A DNA stretch of 64,000 nt from Tanypteryx hageni (lineage: Eukaryota > Arthropoda > Insecta > Odonata > Petaluridae). A program made the translations under genes and the position numbers. This document shows positions 43,094 through 56,041 of this stretch, in pieces (the stretch's first letter is position 1; every line of letters starts with the position of its first letter). The stretch covers positions 62,925,401-62,989,400 of the forward strand of contig CM054118.1 in the NCBI GenBank assembly GCA_028673005.1. The letters are read 5' to 3'. The notes below the pieces were generated by a model, which saw nothing but the letters and a program-made list of their open reading frames with translations, did not search any database and had not been told where the DNA came from.

Positions 43094-44067
43094 CAAAGGT
43101 CTCAAACACGCTGCACGCCAGTTAAGGAAATCATTACTTGGATTTTGCCTTAAGGTGGGTGAGACGGAAATGGAACGACGTTGGGATACGAAATGATATT
43201 TAAATGTTTAATATTCATGAATCAAAGGATACCTTCAATCTATATACATCTATATAAAAGCAAAATCGTATGTTTGTCTGTCCGCTAACTCTTCCCACAC
43301 TATCTGACCAATCTCCACTAAACTTAGCAAGGTGACTCCTACGGTCCCCAGAAGTAACATGTAGGGGTCAACATTCCCACTAGGTTTCCCACAAAAAATG
43401 AAATGAAATTAAATTTTCGTCTCTATCCACTTGACAGAGAGTTATGCGTCATATGTTGGTGAGCTTAACGTTCCTAATTCTCTTTGGCGCTCACGGCGGC
43501 CACCGAATGCGACGAAATTTGCAGTTTTATTATTCCTTTCAAGCTGAAGGACTTTTTCTCTGAAGTATCAGGGTTCGAGTCTAGATGCAATTTTTCCTTA
43601 ATTCGCGGGATTTTCGTGTGAAGCAGTCTTGGGAAATTCTCGGATTTTCATCTCTGAATAAGTTCTTTAATTGCTGCCTCACAGATCATGTAAGACTGAA
43701 GAAGAGGAAAATGTTCTTTCATTGTGTTCACCATAAAAAAATACTGGTGTCAATCGATGTAGAAAAATGCATAATGACATGTTTGGCACTTTCTTGAATT
43801 TATACCGCCGAAATAAGTTGTAATTATATACTCTCGCTGAATTTTTTTTGGCAAATGTTAGTCTCAGAATAAATATTCTAATCGGTGCTTCACAGATCAT
43901 GTAAGATTTCGTCATACATGAAGTATATTGGATTTACCCGGACAACGCCGGGTACTTCAGCTAGTATATTATAAAAATTAATACTTATAAGGGGCACGTT
44001 TGAGTTTCGACAAAATATTTGGACTTATTGCTATCACACGCGGCCCCGTGCAACTTGGAGACCCTCC
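43094..44067. mobile_element. hAT-like element interrupted by a Helitron
   Basis: The left end CAAAGGTCTCAAACACGCTG (43094) and the complement of the right end, CGGAGGGTCTCCAAGTTGCA (to about 44067), align as a diverged CAGGGGTCTCAAAC-type inverted repeat. A complete 726-bp Helitron lies between them. Removing it leaves a host element of about 250 bp, the usual size of the MITEs in this window. The right boundary is approximate and the target duplication unclear. Confidence 0.4.
43239..43964 (+). mobile_element. Non-autonomous Helitron, complete, 726 bp
   Basis: The 5' end is TC (43239) in TCTATATACATCTATATAAA, preceded by A. The 3' end is a perfect hairpin, ACCCGG-ACAACG-CCGGGT (43936-43953), then ACTTCAG and CTAG (43961-43964), followed by T. 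This meets all the diagnostic rules for Helitrons: 5' TC, 3' hairpin about 7-12 bases before CTRR, insertion between A and T, no terminal inverted repeat and no target duplication. The 5' region contains the GTTTGTCTGTCCGCTAACTC phrase typical of animal Helitrons. No Rep/helicase open frame is present, so it depends on a partner. Confidence 0.9.
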
Positions 44068-44077
44068 GGCTCTAGGA

Positions 44078-44180
44078 GAGTGGTTGCCAACATTTTTATA
44101 GGCACGGCATCCATTCGAATATGCAAAAAAGAACTTGGCGGCACCTCCACCTTTCTAAGTTCCAAAGGACTTTATTGATA
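44078..44180. mobile_element. hAT-type terminus-like fragment
   Basis: GAGTGGTTGCCAACATTTTT followed by GGCACGGCA resembles a hAT left end with the initial C changed. A possible right end lies near 44450-44467 (complement CAGCGTATCCAACGCC), but the flanking 8-mers do not agree. Confidence 0.3.
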
Positions 44181-45918
44181 TTATTTAGGAAACTCCACAT
44201 TTAATCACATTTACTAGAGTCACGTTTACATAACTTTAAAACGTGAACCATTTTCAGAGGAATTAAACACAGATCAAACTTATTTTTGTGTGTTTGAAAC
44301 AAAGGTTGAATATTTAAGCGTATCACAAGGTTTGTGCGAATTCAAAGATCGGTATTACATCATCATCTATTTATCAGAGAAAAGATTACTGTCCTAATAA
44401 CCAATCAACATATTCAAAGTCGTTGATTTAGTTATTTAAAAAAGTTTTCGCGGCGTTGGATACGCTGGAGAAAGATCTTTGACTTTCGAAGCCGTTAAAA
44501 CCGGGTTTCGAATCCTTTTCATCCAGTTCGATCTTCCGCCCTCGCATGCTGCCCACGAATAAACAATCAGTCACGCCCTTCGAAAGAGATTTTGACGCTA
44601 CGTGCTTCTCAATTCCTGTGGTGCAATTTAATCGTCACTGCGGGGTTTCCGTGCTTCCTCTCATGCGTGTGATCGACTCAATACAGAGGACTTCCCCCAC
44701 TAATGGACATCCGCGTGCGAGAGCAGGAAAAAACAAAATTAGATGAAGAGGATTGCACAAAATTACTCTTTTACGTCGCAGAAAGCTTACACCGACACAA
44801 CGATACAAGCGAGACGAAATAAGCTCACGTACAGCATCTTTTGAAAGAACGTAAACAGAAAATTACATTTTTAATTTTTCGAGGATAGCAGAAAAAGAGC
44901 GTTTCGCGGCATTTTCTAATAAACGCTAATGTGTAAGGCGTTTATAACAATGGCATAACAATGACAGCATACACAATAAGAGTTTTCCAGTCCCAAAAGT
45001 TTCTCGATTTATTAGTACACGGCTGACATCCGGTAGCTTATGAGTTGATCGGCAATCTTTCTGTCACCTTCGTCAGGTTTTAGGAATACTTCCATCAACT
45101 GGAATGAAAAAATTTATTCTTAATAGCGGAACTGCCGATCATGAGGTCATTCCATTCCTTTATCACCTATACTTTTAAATGTCTACCTTCAGCGGTGCGT
45201 TTAGAATTATTATTAATTATTTAGATAGAATTCAAGTGAATTCAATTAGGCGACGCATCCACTTTAATAAGCTCGTTCGCATGGAGTAATAAAAAAGCGA
45301 GAAGAGGATTAATATAGAGAGGGAGATATGAAAGGGGAGAGGCGGCTCAGACACCTTTCACGTATCTTATGGAGACGAAGGTCAACAGAAGAAAGACGCA
45401 CGCAGACGTGACGTTAGTTCCGTACGGATGTTCGAACCGACATCTCGGACGCGTCAGGCGTTTGATTGCGGATGCGGGGGAGGGCGTTCCATCACGTCCC
45501 ATTTCGTCCACGCAGCAGGATTCAGCGGGGCGATGCATGAGGAGTGAGATTGCACCTCATCCCCTCCTCTCTCTCCATCCACTTCCATCATCTCCCTCCC
45601 CTCTCTTCCTTCCACGAAAGAACAGGTCTTCCTCACTGTCTCAGTCGATCTGACCACACCTCAGTCAATTCTCCCCTTTTCCTAAACCCGCTCCTTCCCT
45701 ATACTTCATTTTCCTTATCCTACCAATAAAGCCCATAGTTCATTCTTTTAACATTTCCCGTACGATTTCCTCTCCGCCCTTTTGACATCTGACCTCACCC
45801 GTTGCGAAAATTCCATCCCTGTAAAGAGATTCCCGACTAAACTACGACGATCCAAATGCTTGGTGATTTCCACGCTACGATGTTCTTCGGCCGACGTCAC
45901 AACAGCGATGCCAAAGAA
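44181..45918. other. No recognised gene; short CT-rich block
   Basis: 45555-45615 is pyrimidine-rich. 45360-45540 is CpG-rich with overlapping 60-95 codon frames and no recognisable motif. Confidence 0.45.
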
Positions 45919-46084
45919 CAGTGGTTCTCAAACTGTGCCACGGCACACTGGGATGCCGCAGTAGATATTTACGGGTGCCGCGAAAAACTTTGTTTAGTAA
46001 ATAAATCAACGATTTGCATGTGTTGGTGGGCAATTAGGGCAATAATTTTTCTTCTAAAAATTATGTAGTAGCACTGCCATAGAG
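45911..46084. mobile_element. hAT-like short element
   Basis: The element spans about 45919-46076. It starts CAGTGGTTCTCAAACTGTGC with GCCGC-rich sequence after it, a frequent hAT terminus, and ends GCACTG. Flanks CCAAAGAA (45911-45918) and CCATAGAG (46077-46084) match at 6 of 8. The inverted repeat is only 5-6 bp at the right end, so it may be internally deleted. Confidence 0.5.
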
Positions 46085-46561
46085 ACATGTCAGCGTTTTG
46101 GATTGATTGATCGAAACATTTCCCATTCCTCACGGTTGATCACACACCCCAAGGCGTTCGAAAATTTACGATTTTATCGCGGTATTTAGGACTCGAAAAT
46201 GCGAGAAAATCGCATTTTTTCGTGGGCCTTTAAACGCTCGAACGAGACGAAACCATCACCTGCATATTATAGGCGAAATCGACTTAGGCAATTCAATTCA
46301 AAATATGAGAGATACGGGAAAAATATTTCAAAAGAGTATTTCTTCGAATGAACGATTTATCATGAGTAAATAAAAATTTAAAATTTAAAAAAATTTTTTA
46401 GCCGTAACTTGTCTTGAGCAACTTCGATGTTTTGAAATGACATGAAAGGAATCGAATGGTGAAGCTGAATGCAATTCTGCAGGATACTTATACTGAAATC
46501 TGTCACATGGTTGGATAAAAACTATCATGGCGCTGTTCTTTATAACGAGGCACATTACAAT

Positions 46562-47018
46562 CAGTGGTGCAAGTAAGCAAGTACGGTCAGACATGACGTA
46601 CCATTAAGGCATTGCTCGTACGCAGTACCTATAAGACACATTTTGAAGAATGAAAGATAAATGGTTTTTGTTGATTAACCCTGATATGACGTTTGATATT
46701 ATCCAAATAATTGTAGTCTCACCTTCCATAAAATATTATTTATCTAAAAATGAAAAACATTTCATGATGTCTATTGTTGATTATTTTATTAACTATCTAC
46801 AATGAGACTTTTCTGTTGTGACTGCCTTTATTCAAAAGAAAATCTAACAATAAGTTGGAATCCAGATGTAGGAGGGGGTTGTTTCACTATAGGCATGTTA
46901 AGAATACAAGGCCCCAAAATCTTTACCGCCAAGGGTCTCGGAAGGCATAAATCCGCCATTTGGCCCCGAAAAATTTTTGTGAGGGGTGGGGTCGTTCCCG
47001 TACCGGTAAGAGTTACTG
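46562..47018. mobile_element. hAT-like non-autonomous element
   Basis: The left end CAGTGGTGCAAGTAAGCAAG and the complement of the right end, CAGTAACTCTTACCGGTACG, share CAGT and a TACGG block at similar distance. Flanks ATTACAAT and GTTAAAAC agree at 5 of 8. The interior is non-coding. Confidence 0.4.
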
Positions 47019-49105
47019 GTTAAAACGCCACTCGTTGTACCAAGGATTCAGATGTAAATCATATCTATCGGAAAACCGTGCTGTGAAAGTTTTCATAAAA
47101 CTTTGAGGAATATTAAGGAAGTGATGACGTTGTTGGAACGGAAAAATGAATGACAGGACTTCATCCCTAGTTATTAACGAGAATCAAGCCATTAGTAGTC
47201 AAGGGAACGCCATTGCCGTTCTTAACTAGAGAAAATACACAAGTACTTCACAACAACTGAGTATACTGCAAGTATCCGAGTAGGTAACATAAAATAATGT
47301 ATGATTTAAGATTGAAAGATGCGCCTATACAATTTTTTGTCGCCATGCAATTCAACACCTCGTGAAAGATTTTTTTTTAAACCGCGATGTTCTAGAGCGG
47401 GTTTTCTGAGAACGCCAGTAGGCCATGGCGCGGGTATCATTCCTGTCCTCTACAGCCGCTTTATAACGGTCTTTTGCTTGACTTGAAGAAACCAAGCAGC
47501 CCTAAGTAACCAGGATCATCTGTAAACATGTATCAGCACAAGTATCCGGTACACCGTTGCATTCTGTTCGTTTTGCGTCAAACCAAACAACCTTCGCATC
47601 CTTCTAACGTCAAGAGTTACTTGTCCAAAAGCGAAAATAATTCGATGGTTTTCAAAGCCCTTAAAAAATTTTCCAGATAATTATAAAAACGTTTTCTGTT
47701 TTTTCTTAAGTCCTTTAAGCAACAAAACCAAGGTGTAAGTGCTGAAACACCATTAGTATGTCAATTTCGAATTCTACACTTTCCTCAATGCCGAGAAAAA
47801 TTAACTTGCGATATTTTGTCGGTTAGTTAAAAGACTTGGTCAAAATCAATTCCGAAAGTGCTGCAATGAATTGACTAACTTGAACTTACTGACGGTGTGC
47901 TGATAAGTAATTGTCTGCGAGCATATGCTCACATTTTATGTGAAAAATTTTAAAAATTACAATTCAAATGTTTTGGTTTGTTTTTGGTGGTACCTTTGGG
48001 TGACTAAAAATAAGTAGTAGAGACAGTAGATAGTACGGAGTGCAGGAGGACAAGTAAGGAAATAACTGATGGATCAGATATTAAAGGTTGGTATTTTAGA
48101 ATAGGAATATTTTTAATCCTGTTACAAGAAAAATGGACTAAGGGACTGACTCCAAAATCAATAAGGTTCATGACTGTCACCAGTCAAAGCTATCCTAAAA
48201 ATTCGGTTGCTCTAACTCGAACTACGTAGAAGTAGTTCACTAATTTAATGTTTTATTGTTCATTGTGCCCCCCACTAATCCCCTGGAGTCTCCTAATTTT
48301 AACCGCGGGAAGAACGGACGGACTGAGTAAACGATTACATTAGCAAAGTTAAAAAACGCTAACTTGCGGCACAAAATGAGTAGCGATGACAAAGATCGGA
48401 TTATTTAGGTGGAGAAAGATGGGAAGAAATTCCAGTTTTTTATCTCGAGTCAAATCTCAAACTTTTGATGAAACATATCATAAAATGAAAATTAACTTCC
48501 AACAGGAAATTGCTCCCCTGATTTGAAAAATGGTTTCCACCCCGGAGAGTCACTCGCAATGGTAAATGGTTTCATTTCGGTTCGAAGACTCGCAAATCAT
48601 TCCCGAACACCTCTCGAATGTTTGTGGAGTAAATTTAAAAACAGAGCTGTGGGTCATATTGACAGGCTCAGTCCAACGTACTGCAATACACAGCCTTTGT
48701 CCACATCGGATGTACAATAAGGAATTCTCGAACTCGCCTTAGGGCAAAAATCAAATTTACGGAGTATCTCTCTCCAACAGCCCTTAAAAGTTTCGGAAAA
48801 CCAGATAGAGCAGCCGTCCCTAGAATCTTCTAATGAAGATTTAGATTACACTATCGGTGACTCACCACCGATAACAGCTGCTTCGTAGCCTCAGAATGTG
48901 CATCTAGTTTTCCTCACGTTTTATGGCTATTAGATCGTCATAATAAGAAAATTTCACATCGTGTATTGACCAAACTCGCTTGAATGCGAGTATTTTTCAT
49001 TCTCTGCTAGTTTAAAAAAAACATATATGTAATGTTCCCCGGTTACAACTTCGTCGCTTATTCCGCGGATATGGGTATAACGCGAGTCTACCATATCCCC
49101 CCTAC
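47019..49105. other. No recognised feature
   Basis: Two kilobases without repeats, motifs or termini that I can recognise. Confidence 0.45.
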
Positions 49106-49341
49106 CAGTGCCGTAACTAAGGGTATGGCCAAGGTGGCATTTGGCATAGGTGCCAAACGTTCCAGCAAAAAATGCCAAAAGTTTATTTTTCCATAAATAA
49201 GTATTAATTTAATACTAAAATATTTAAGTTATTGTTAATAAAAACGCTAATATTCTTTATGAAAACGTAGCAAAAAATCGCATTCTATGTACACAAGGTG
49301 TTTCCTTAAAATTTTGCTATAGGCTCCCAGTTACGCCTCTG
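49106..49341. mobile_element. hAT-like MITE, 236 bp
   Basis: It starts CAGTGCCGTAACTAAGGG and its complementary end starts CAGAGGCGTAACTGGGAG. The left terminus is almost that of the 16199 element, but the interiors do not match. Flanks CCCCCTAC and CTCCACAC agree at 5 of 8. Confidence 0.6.
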
Positions 49342-50939
49342 CTCCACACTGAAATTGAAGAAATTCCGCTCCACTATTTTCTGTTTGAAGTGATCATAAT
49401 AAATAAAAATCTGAGGTGGCCACCACATGATTTTCTCCATACCTGTATTATTTCTAAGAATTCCAAATAGGTTACATGAAAATAAATATTTTGAAGAACT
49501 GAGAGAAAAATTTAAAGACTAAAATGAATAGAAATAAACTTAAACCATAGCCTTTTGATATTGGATAAAGGAGTGTTACTAAGTCGTAACTAAGCGTCAA
49601 TTGTTAACAATAGTCATCGGTAGGTGGCGTGGTGGTGGCAGCTAAAACATTTAGTTTTCAAGATATTTCTTAAATAATGCATTATATGGGAAAATGTTTC
49701 AAACAAAGGCTGTAGAAAATTAAATTTCCTACAACCTTTATTCCAGTACATTTTTACATATATCAAATATTAAAGCAAATATTGCAAAATAAAGGATAAG
49801 TGACAAGAGTAAACACCCACTCCCGGCTGACCGACTTTCACCAAAAACTAATTAGTTCTTGTGACTTTCATAAAAATGTTAAATATAAAATTTCACGTTG
49901 ACCTGATTAATAGTTTTTGAGTTAGAGCACCCACAAAAAAACTGTCACATAGACATCATCGAGAAAATTGTCAAAACGTGTATTTCCGTTGAAATCTCGA
50001 AATCGACTTTTTTCATGAAAACAATACTTTCCCCTATACTACGTATGGAGAAAGTAAAACTTGAAATAAACAACAGCTGTATGCATATACCGTGTTGGAA
50101 AAAGACCCCGTGTCCTCGGTTACACCTCAGGAGGTCTTATAAAGGGGTCGTCCGCGCTTCCCCCGATATCCACGGCATAAACGGGAAGCACAACGCCTGA
50201 GTGTATGTGTGCGCAAAACATACACACGCATTGACGCACACATAACAGGAATATTATTAACCCGAAATTTACTGCATTGGTGAGAGAAAACATGGCTGTA
50301 TCCTCCTCATCCACTTTCATACGCTTTATTCTCCCACGATAAACATCAGCCGTTTTGTAATGCCATGGGGCATTACTTGTTTCAGATTTTCGGTCATGTC
50401 CGACTTTTTATACAACAAACCCAACGTAACTTTCGCATAATAAAATGGTATAAAAATGACATCTTTATTTACATGCTTACGTTTGCGGGACCCACTCCAG
50501 CATTTCAAGCTCCGAGAACAATACTTTAAATGTGGAAATGGGTTCCGTGTGGGCAGTTTTGGAGCGAGTGATTTTTTAAGAGAGAATGAAAGGGGTCGAG
50601 AGAGGGGCGAAATGAATTCCGGAAAAGAAAACTAATTTTGGGGAGGCATCTCTCGGAATAATTAAAATTCATCGCCGGCTCGGAAGCGTAGAAACACAAA
50701 ACCGTAAATTAGAAGGCGAAAGAATGAACAGCCAACGCCTCCGAAATTAATTCGCGAATTGCACATTTAAATCAGAAGAATTCCGCCGCGGGGAAACCTG
50801 GACCGTGAAACATTCTATCGTTTCGCAACGCTCTCTTCGTCCGGGCAAGAAATCAGCTGTAATGAAACAAACACTATTTCATCACACAAAAACATGAATA
50901 CATATCACTCCATTAGCTCTCACTCTATCGCTCTCTGCG
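49342..50939. other. No recognised feature
   Basis: AT-rich, nothing recognised. Confidence 0.45.
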
Positions 50940-51172
50940 TCACTTTCCCCTCCCACGCATCTGCCTCGCAAGTCTTCACGTTTGTTTACGCATCACCATG
51001 GCGCCGTCGACAACCCAAACAAAACAAGAGAACGACCAATTTTCTCCGCTGCTCGCCAGAGGACGACTGCGGACGAACCGTCACTTTCCGGATCGGGTGT
51101 CGGGGAAATCCGGTTAAGTATCCGATTTGTCGGCGAGCTGGGTTTGAAGCTGGAAGTGGAACATAAGTAAGT
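50940..51172 (+). other. CpG-rich block with start and donor-like signals
   Basis: Dense in CG dinucleotides compared with its surroundings. It contains CACCATGGCG (50994-51003), a strong translation-start context that opens a frame of about 39 codons, and a consensus splice donor GTAAGT at about 51168. In another frame (50982-51167) the sequence stays open up to that donor. These could belong to a 5' exon, but the ATG frame stops before the donor, and no family is recognisable. Confidence 0.2.
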
Positions 51173-51179
51173 CGGAGTG

Positions 51180-51590
51180 CGGAAGGAAGGGGAGTGGGTT
51201 AGATTGAGAGGATTGAATGGTGGGGAGAGGCGTGGGCGGGGAGCGAGCGAAAAGGGGTGGAGATGAGAGAGAGAGAGAGGGGGGGGGAGGAGGAGGTGCG
51301 GCTGAGAGGGGGTTTTCCGGCCGTGCACTAGGCGAGACGACGACGACGGCGGTCACATGAATCGATCTCTCCTCTTGTTACTGGAGTTAGGGACGTAAGC
51401 GTTGTTGCCAAATGCTTCCACGACTGACTCTTTTTGGCTCCTACGCTACCTTCTCCCGAGGAGGTGCATTTGCCCGGTGACCTGGGATTGGAGGGGAGGG
51501 GAGGGAAAGGGGGAGAGGGATCGGGGGTGGGGGAGAGGGATCGGGGGTAGGGGAGAGGGACCGAGTGAGAGCATTCCCCTCCCCCTTCCC
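51180..51590. repeat. Polypurine tracts with 20-bp repeat
   Basis: 51180-51310 and 51485-51575 are G/A-rich. The second holds about two and a half 20-bp units (AGAGGGATCGGGGGTRGGGG) near 51514-51565. The intervening 170 bp is mixed. Confidence 0.75.
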
Positions 51591-51599
51591 TGCGCCCCC

Positions 51600-52436
51600 T
51601 CACTCCGACGCAAGACCATATTATCATTATATGGACCAAATTTGTTTTTGCCAAATTTCTGAAATTTATAATGCCGATTTTAAGAAACTGCAACCTCTCA
51701 AGGATTATTAGAGACATTTTCTATAACGGAAAAGTGGTTACACGTGATTCGTGTTTCATCGCATTAATAATATTTTAACATGGTTTCATATGTGATGTAA
51801 TCGATTGGGAACGTCTTTAATTTTCTGGAGATTTTTCAGAAATTCACTTCTGTCAACAATTTGTCCCCATAGGATTCCATGATTTCAAATAAGAGCTGGG
51901 CATATAGCGAGCGGCGAATTATCGTCAGCCATGACTTAAATGAGGCCATTGTCCACAGCAAAACTTAAGACTACGCATAAACTATGATACTGACGCTTTT
52001 GAAACCTGCACAGCTGACTATCTACGGATGAATAACTCAAAAACTTCGAATGGAAATGAAATGAAAGTATAGCTATTGCGCCATAATTTGTTATGATTAT
52101 AAGTGACTACTGACGATTCTTTTTTATAATTTAAAAGGGTAGCTCGTGTAACCAAAGGGATTAAAAGGATTAAAGGTGCCATTAACGTCTTAATATGAAG
52201 CAATTAACTCCCCTCAACATCGTAACGACTGCAGACACCTATTCTGCCTGAATAAACTCTCCAAATGAATAATTCCAATTTCACATTTCCAGAATACTTG
52301 ATTCGTGTAAAAATTTCAAGGAAAGGTTTACGTTGGAATTGTATAGTCGATTAAGGACATTTAAAAGAAAATCATAAGAAGAGATCATAAATAAACAGAA
52401 TTTTACATCACATCGAATTTGAGTTCATACTTGGAT
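51600..52436. other. No recognised feature
   Basis: Nothing recognised. Confidence 0.45.
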
Positions 52437-52722
52437 CAGTGGTGAGCAACCAACGGCCGGCGGGCCTTATGCGGCCCGCGAATGAATGATTAAAAAGATT
52501 TAACACAAATTCATATTATATACACTCAAATTACGACAATAAAACACTTGTTATTGAAACGTTAACCCTAAAAACATAATTTAGACATAATTTTCACTTA
52601 TATGAAATCTCATAATCTCTAGTTAACGTCCGATTTAAAGTGCTATCTGGCCCGCCGAAGCATTGGAAACTTGCAATGCGACCCGTCGAGGAATTTGCAA
52701 CCACCAATGCGGCCCGCCACTG
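52437..52722. mobile_element. hAT-like MITE, family B copy 2
   Basis: It starts CAGTGGTGAGCAACCAACGG and ends GCGGCCCGCCACTG. The interior corresponds to the copy at 11858-12180 (TTAGAC, ATTTTCACTTATATG, GTCCGATTTAAA, CCGCCGAAGCATTGG, AATGCG). Flanks ACTTGGAT and CTTTAGAT agree at 5 of 8. 286 bp, non-coding. Confidence 0.7.
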
Positions 52723-55700
52723 CTTTAGATGTTAACTGTGTCTACGCATAATTTTTAATGTTAAGTATAAGTTAGTATCTCATTTATTAGAAAAGTAAAA
52801 GAAGATGTTCACTGCATGTAATCACGGCGAGAAACGGAAATGTTTTTTAAGGCGTTCCCCCAGCCGATGTGTTATGCTGAAATTTGTACACGCGGCAAAA
52901 ACTGTTATGTCCGGTTACGGATAAAGAAACGATGACGTAGATAAATAACCGCCGTTAGTCGGCAAGAAATAGTTACGCATCACCTTCTGATCAAGGAGAA
53001 CAACACGTTCGCACAATTCAACGCTTTCGAACATAACGGAAATTTTCAACAACGCATTTCGTGAAAATACATGAATATGATAAATGAAAGTGTAGCAAAT
53101 AAGAACTAAAATAGTTAGTTACCAAATCATACAAAGCCCAATTTCGCCAATTAATCAAAATACACTAACCAATCAAGGTTGAAAGAGGTTCATTGAAATT
53201 ACATGAAATTAGGCATGAACTTACACAGGCAGATCAGAAAAAGTGGGTTAAAGCTTAATTAATCATAATCTGCGCGAGGATGCAATTACAAGAGCCCCAA
53301 GAGGTGCATTAAGGCAGTCGCCTGCAACGTCAGAGATGGGAAACTGAGACCAAAACGAAACCCAAGCAGAAGGGTTGACGTGCGGACTTTCCACCCTTAA
53401 GGGCCGAGGTTCGTTCTTCGCGGCGGCATATATTTTCAATATCCCAACGACCCAGTTCTACGTTTGTCCGTGGAGTTAAGAGCAAGGTGGCAAGAAGTGC
53501 CATCTTTAATGCATGCTAGTTATTGCGGCAAGAGCATGGGGACGGTTTAGAGGGTCGTCTATATAAGATCCAGTACAAAAGACAAAAAAGGCGATGATAT
53601 TTTTTTAATCTTCTGATTTAATAATGGTTTTTTTTAACTTAAGAAAAGGTAGTCTTTTCCGCGAGAGACAAAGAAGATCCTTGCATCGAAAGTATATAAT
53701 GGAATAGTTTGCAATGGGCGCATGAAATGGATCCAAAAAATAAAATGTTTGGACTTGAATGAAAGCTTATCTATTTAAAGGTTTCTATTAACATAAGAAA
53801 ATTCATTTTAAAAACGCATCTTCAAATAACGAGATGGCTGAATTATAAATTACTATGAAAACTATTACCTAAAAACTCTTTAAAAATTAATATGTATTGA
53901 TGCTTTTCCGACAAAAACGGGTATTGGTGAATATCGAGAGGAATTGTATGGAGGAAGGTGGATATTTGAGCGATGATGGCATGAGCAGAAGAGGAATTGA
54001 AATAAGTGTACGATGTGATCAGAGGGCTGCGAGAGAGAGAGAGAGGATGAAAGTGAGAGGGAAGCAGAAAACGCCGCGCCGGCCTTCCGGACCACGAGTG
54101 CACCAAGGCCTTTCCATATTTCTCTTAAAGCCAACGTACCTGTCCATGGCCTGCTTCATTCCACGCTAGGCGAACGTATTTTCTCATTTCTTCCGCTTAG
54201 TTTTCTTTGTGGCCAATCTCTGTCCATCGAGACGAATCATATGATATCTTACGAGCTGTGACGAAACTGTGCGTCCGCACCAATATCATTTCAGTTTCTT
54301 CTGAATTCTCGCAGTCTGGCGCGGTGGATATCCCGTCTTTCCGATTTCTTTCACAACGCAACCAAGACAATTTTCCTCGCCTCTATTTTGTCCTTTTGTG
54401 GCCTTTTTCAATTTTTTCACTAGGTTTCAGCAGTATGAAAAGACAAGGAATTTTACGGACAATAGGATACCAATTGAGGACGTGACTTATGACGCAATCG
54501 CTCTTATCAATAAGTTTCTTAATGATTTTTACGTGCACTGCTTGTTTATGGTAATGATTAACTATGCATTATGAAACTTTTAGACAACATTATCCTCTTT
54601 GGCAACCTGCTGTAAGCAAAATTTTGCGGCAACATTTTTGTGCTGGTTTAACAGAATTTTTCTTTGAAAAACGAAATTCTGGCATCAAAATTTAAAATAT
54701 TATTCTGCGCATGTTCAATATTTTCCCGATGAAGACAATGTTTATTCGAAAAGCGAATAAACTTTTTCATCTTCCGCACAAATATAATTTACAAAAACCG
54801 GTTTCAAAACCGGTTGTAATAATTTATTTTTGTATAGAAGGCCATTAAGTTTATTTTGTAACCATGAAAAGTTGAGCTATACGCTGCAAATTACGTTAAA
54901 GACGCGGCTTATTGAAATCAGGAAAATTGTTATATTTAACTATGCTGCTAATGCTCAAATTTTCCAGGTAGTTAAGACATAATAGTGCTTTTCCTTCCTT
55001 ACCCAAAGAAGAGAGAAAAAAATTTCTTTGCCTTGAAAAGTTTCTCAAAAATTATTTTCGACATTCGTAATTCTTGAAAATATATTAGTTGAAAAACATT
55101 AACATTTCAAAATTATAGAGGAATATTTTGCTAGAGCGAGGTTACTTGAATGTTTTTTTTTAGCTCTTTACGTTTTGCTGTCCCATTTCGTTTCTTCACT
55201 AATGTACGTATCCGCGAGGAGAGAACCGCAGGCCATTTATAGAAGATGAGACTGAGATTGTTATACTTCGTACTAAGTCCTAATAGTATCTCATGAAATT
55301 CACATAAATACTCCGCTGTGAAAAGATTCGCCATTAAAAGCCTGCCTTCCTCGAGTAACATTGCAGCGCATTCCGTTTCTTTTGAGTGTTAGTGGCCAAA
55401 GCCGCCGTCTGCCTTCGCCATTATTTCTCCCGGAGTTCTTTCCACTTCATGCTTTTGATTCCCTTGAAGCCGAACAAGATTCGCCTCGAAGATAAAAGCC
55501 GCCCACGCCGTTTCCGAAAGAGTTGTTCAGGCAAGCCTTTTGTTTTCGGTGTTTTAATTACGAACCTCGCCTAAAACCATGCCCGTATGAAGGATGCTCG
55601 GTGATCGGACTACATGTTATTTCCTTAAATTTACTCAGAAATCGTTGGCTTGCCTGAATTTCAAATTTTTTGAGCATAAATTAAATATATATAATTTATA

Positions 55701-55774
55701 CGGGAATTAAATCCAATCCAATCCAAATCACGAATATCATTAGGTTAAGTCGAGAACCTCAATCACAGAATGAC
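52723..55774. other. Three kilobases with no recognised feature
   Basis: A duplicated ACCGGTT-type motif at about 54799-54822 and scattered 60-90 codon frames are all I see. None is convincing. Confidence 0.45.
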
Positions 55775-56041
55775 TACTAGAGCAATGTTTTTCAAAATAC
55801 GGGTCGCAACTCAAATGGCCACAAGTTTCGTAAGGAAAATGTGAACACACTAAGCATAACCTGCTGAAACACAAGGAAAATGGCAGGGAATGAAATGCTC
55901 CTATTATATAAGTGCTATTCCTTAATCTATATTGATTTTTACTGGGAGTTAATCAAAACTGAAGTCGGGAATATTTTTCCTCATACTGCCTTCCCTTCTA
56001 ATGCGACGCGAGAAAAAGGTTTGAAAAACAGTATGCTAGAG
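55775..56041. mobile_element. hAT-like MITE with target duplication
   Basis: The element spans about 55783-56033. It starts CAATGTTTTTCAAAATACGG and its complementary end starts TACTGTTTTTCAAACC. Flanks TACTAGAG (55775-55782) and TGCTAGAG (56034-56041) match at 7 of 8. About 251 bp with no coding capacity. Confidence 0.65.

Noticed and set aside
45053..45090. CCTGACGA...GAAAG on the minus strand, hammerhead-like at first sight
   Set aside because: The eight bases between the two core boxes cannot form stem II.
53897..54169. 90-codon frame with a good ATG
   Set aside because: An opposing frame of similar length overlaps it and both follow from a GA-rich patch.
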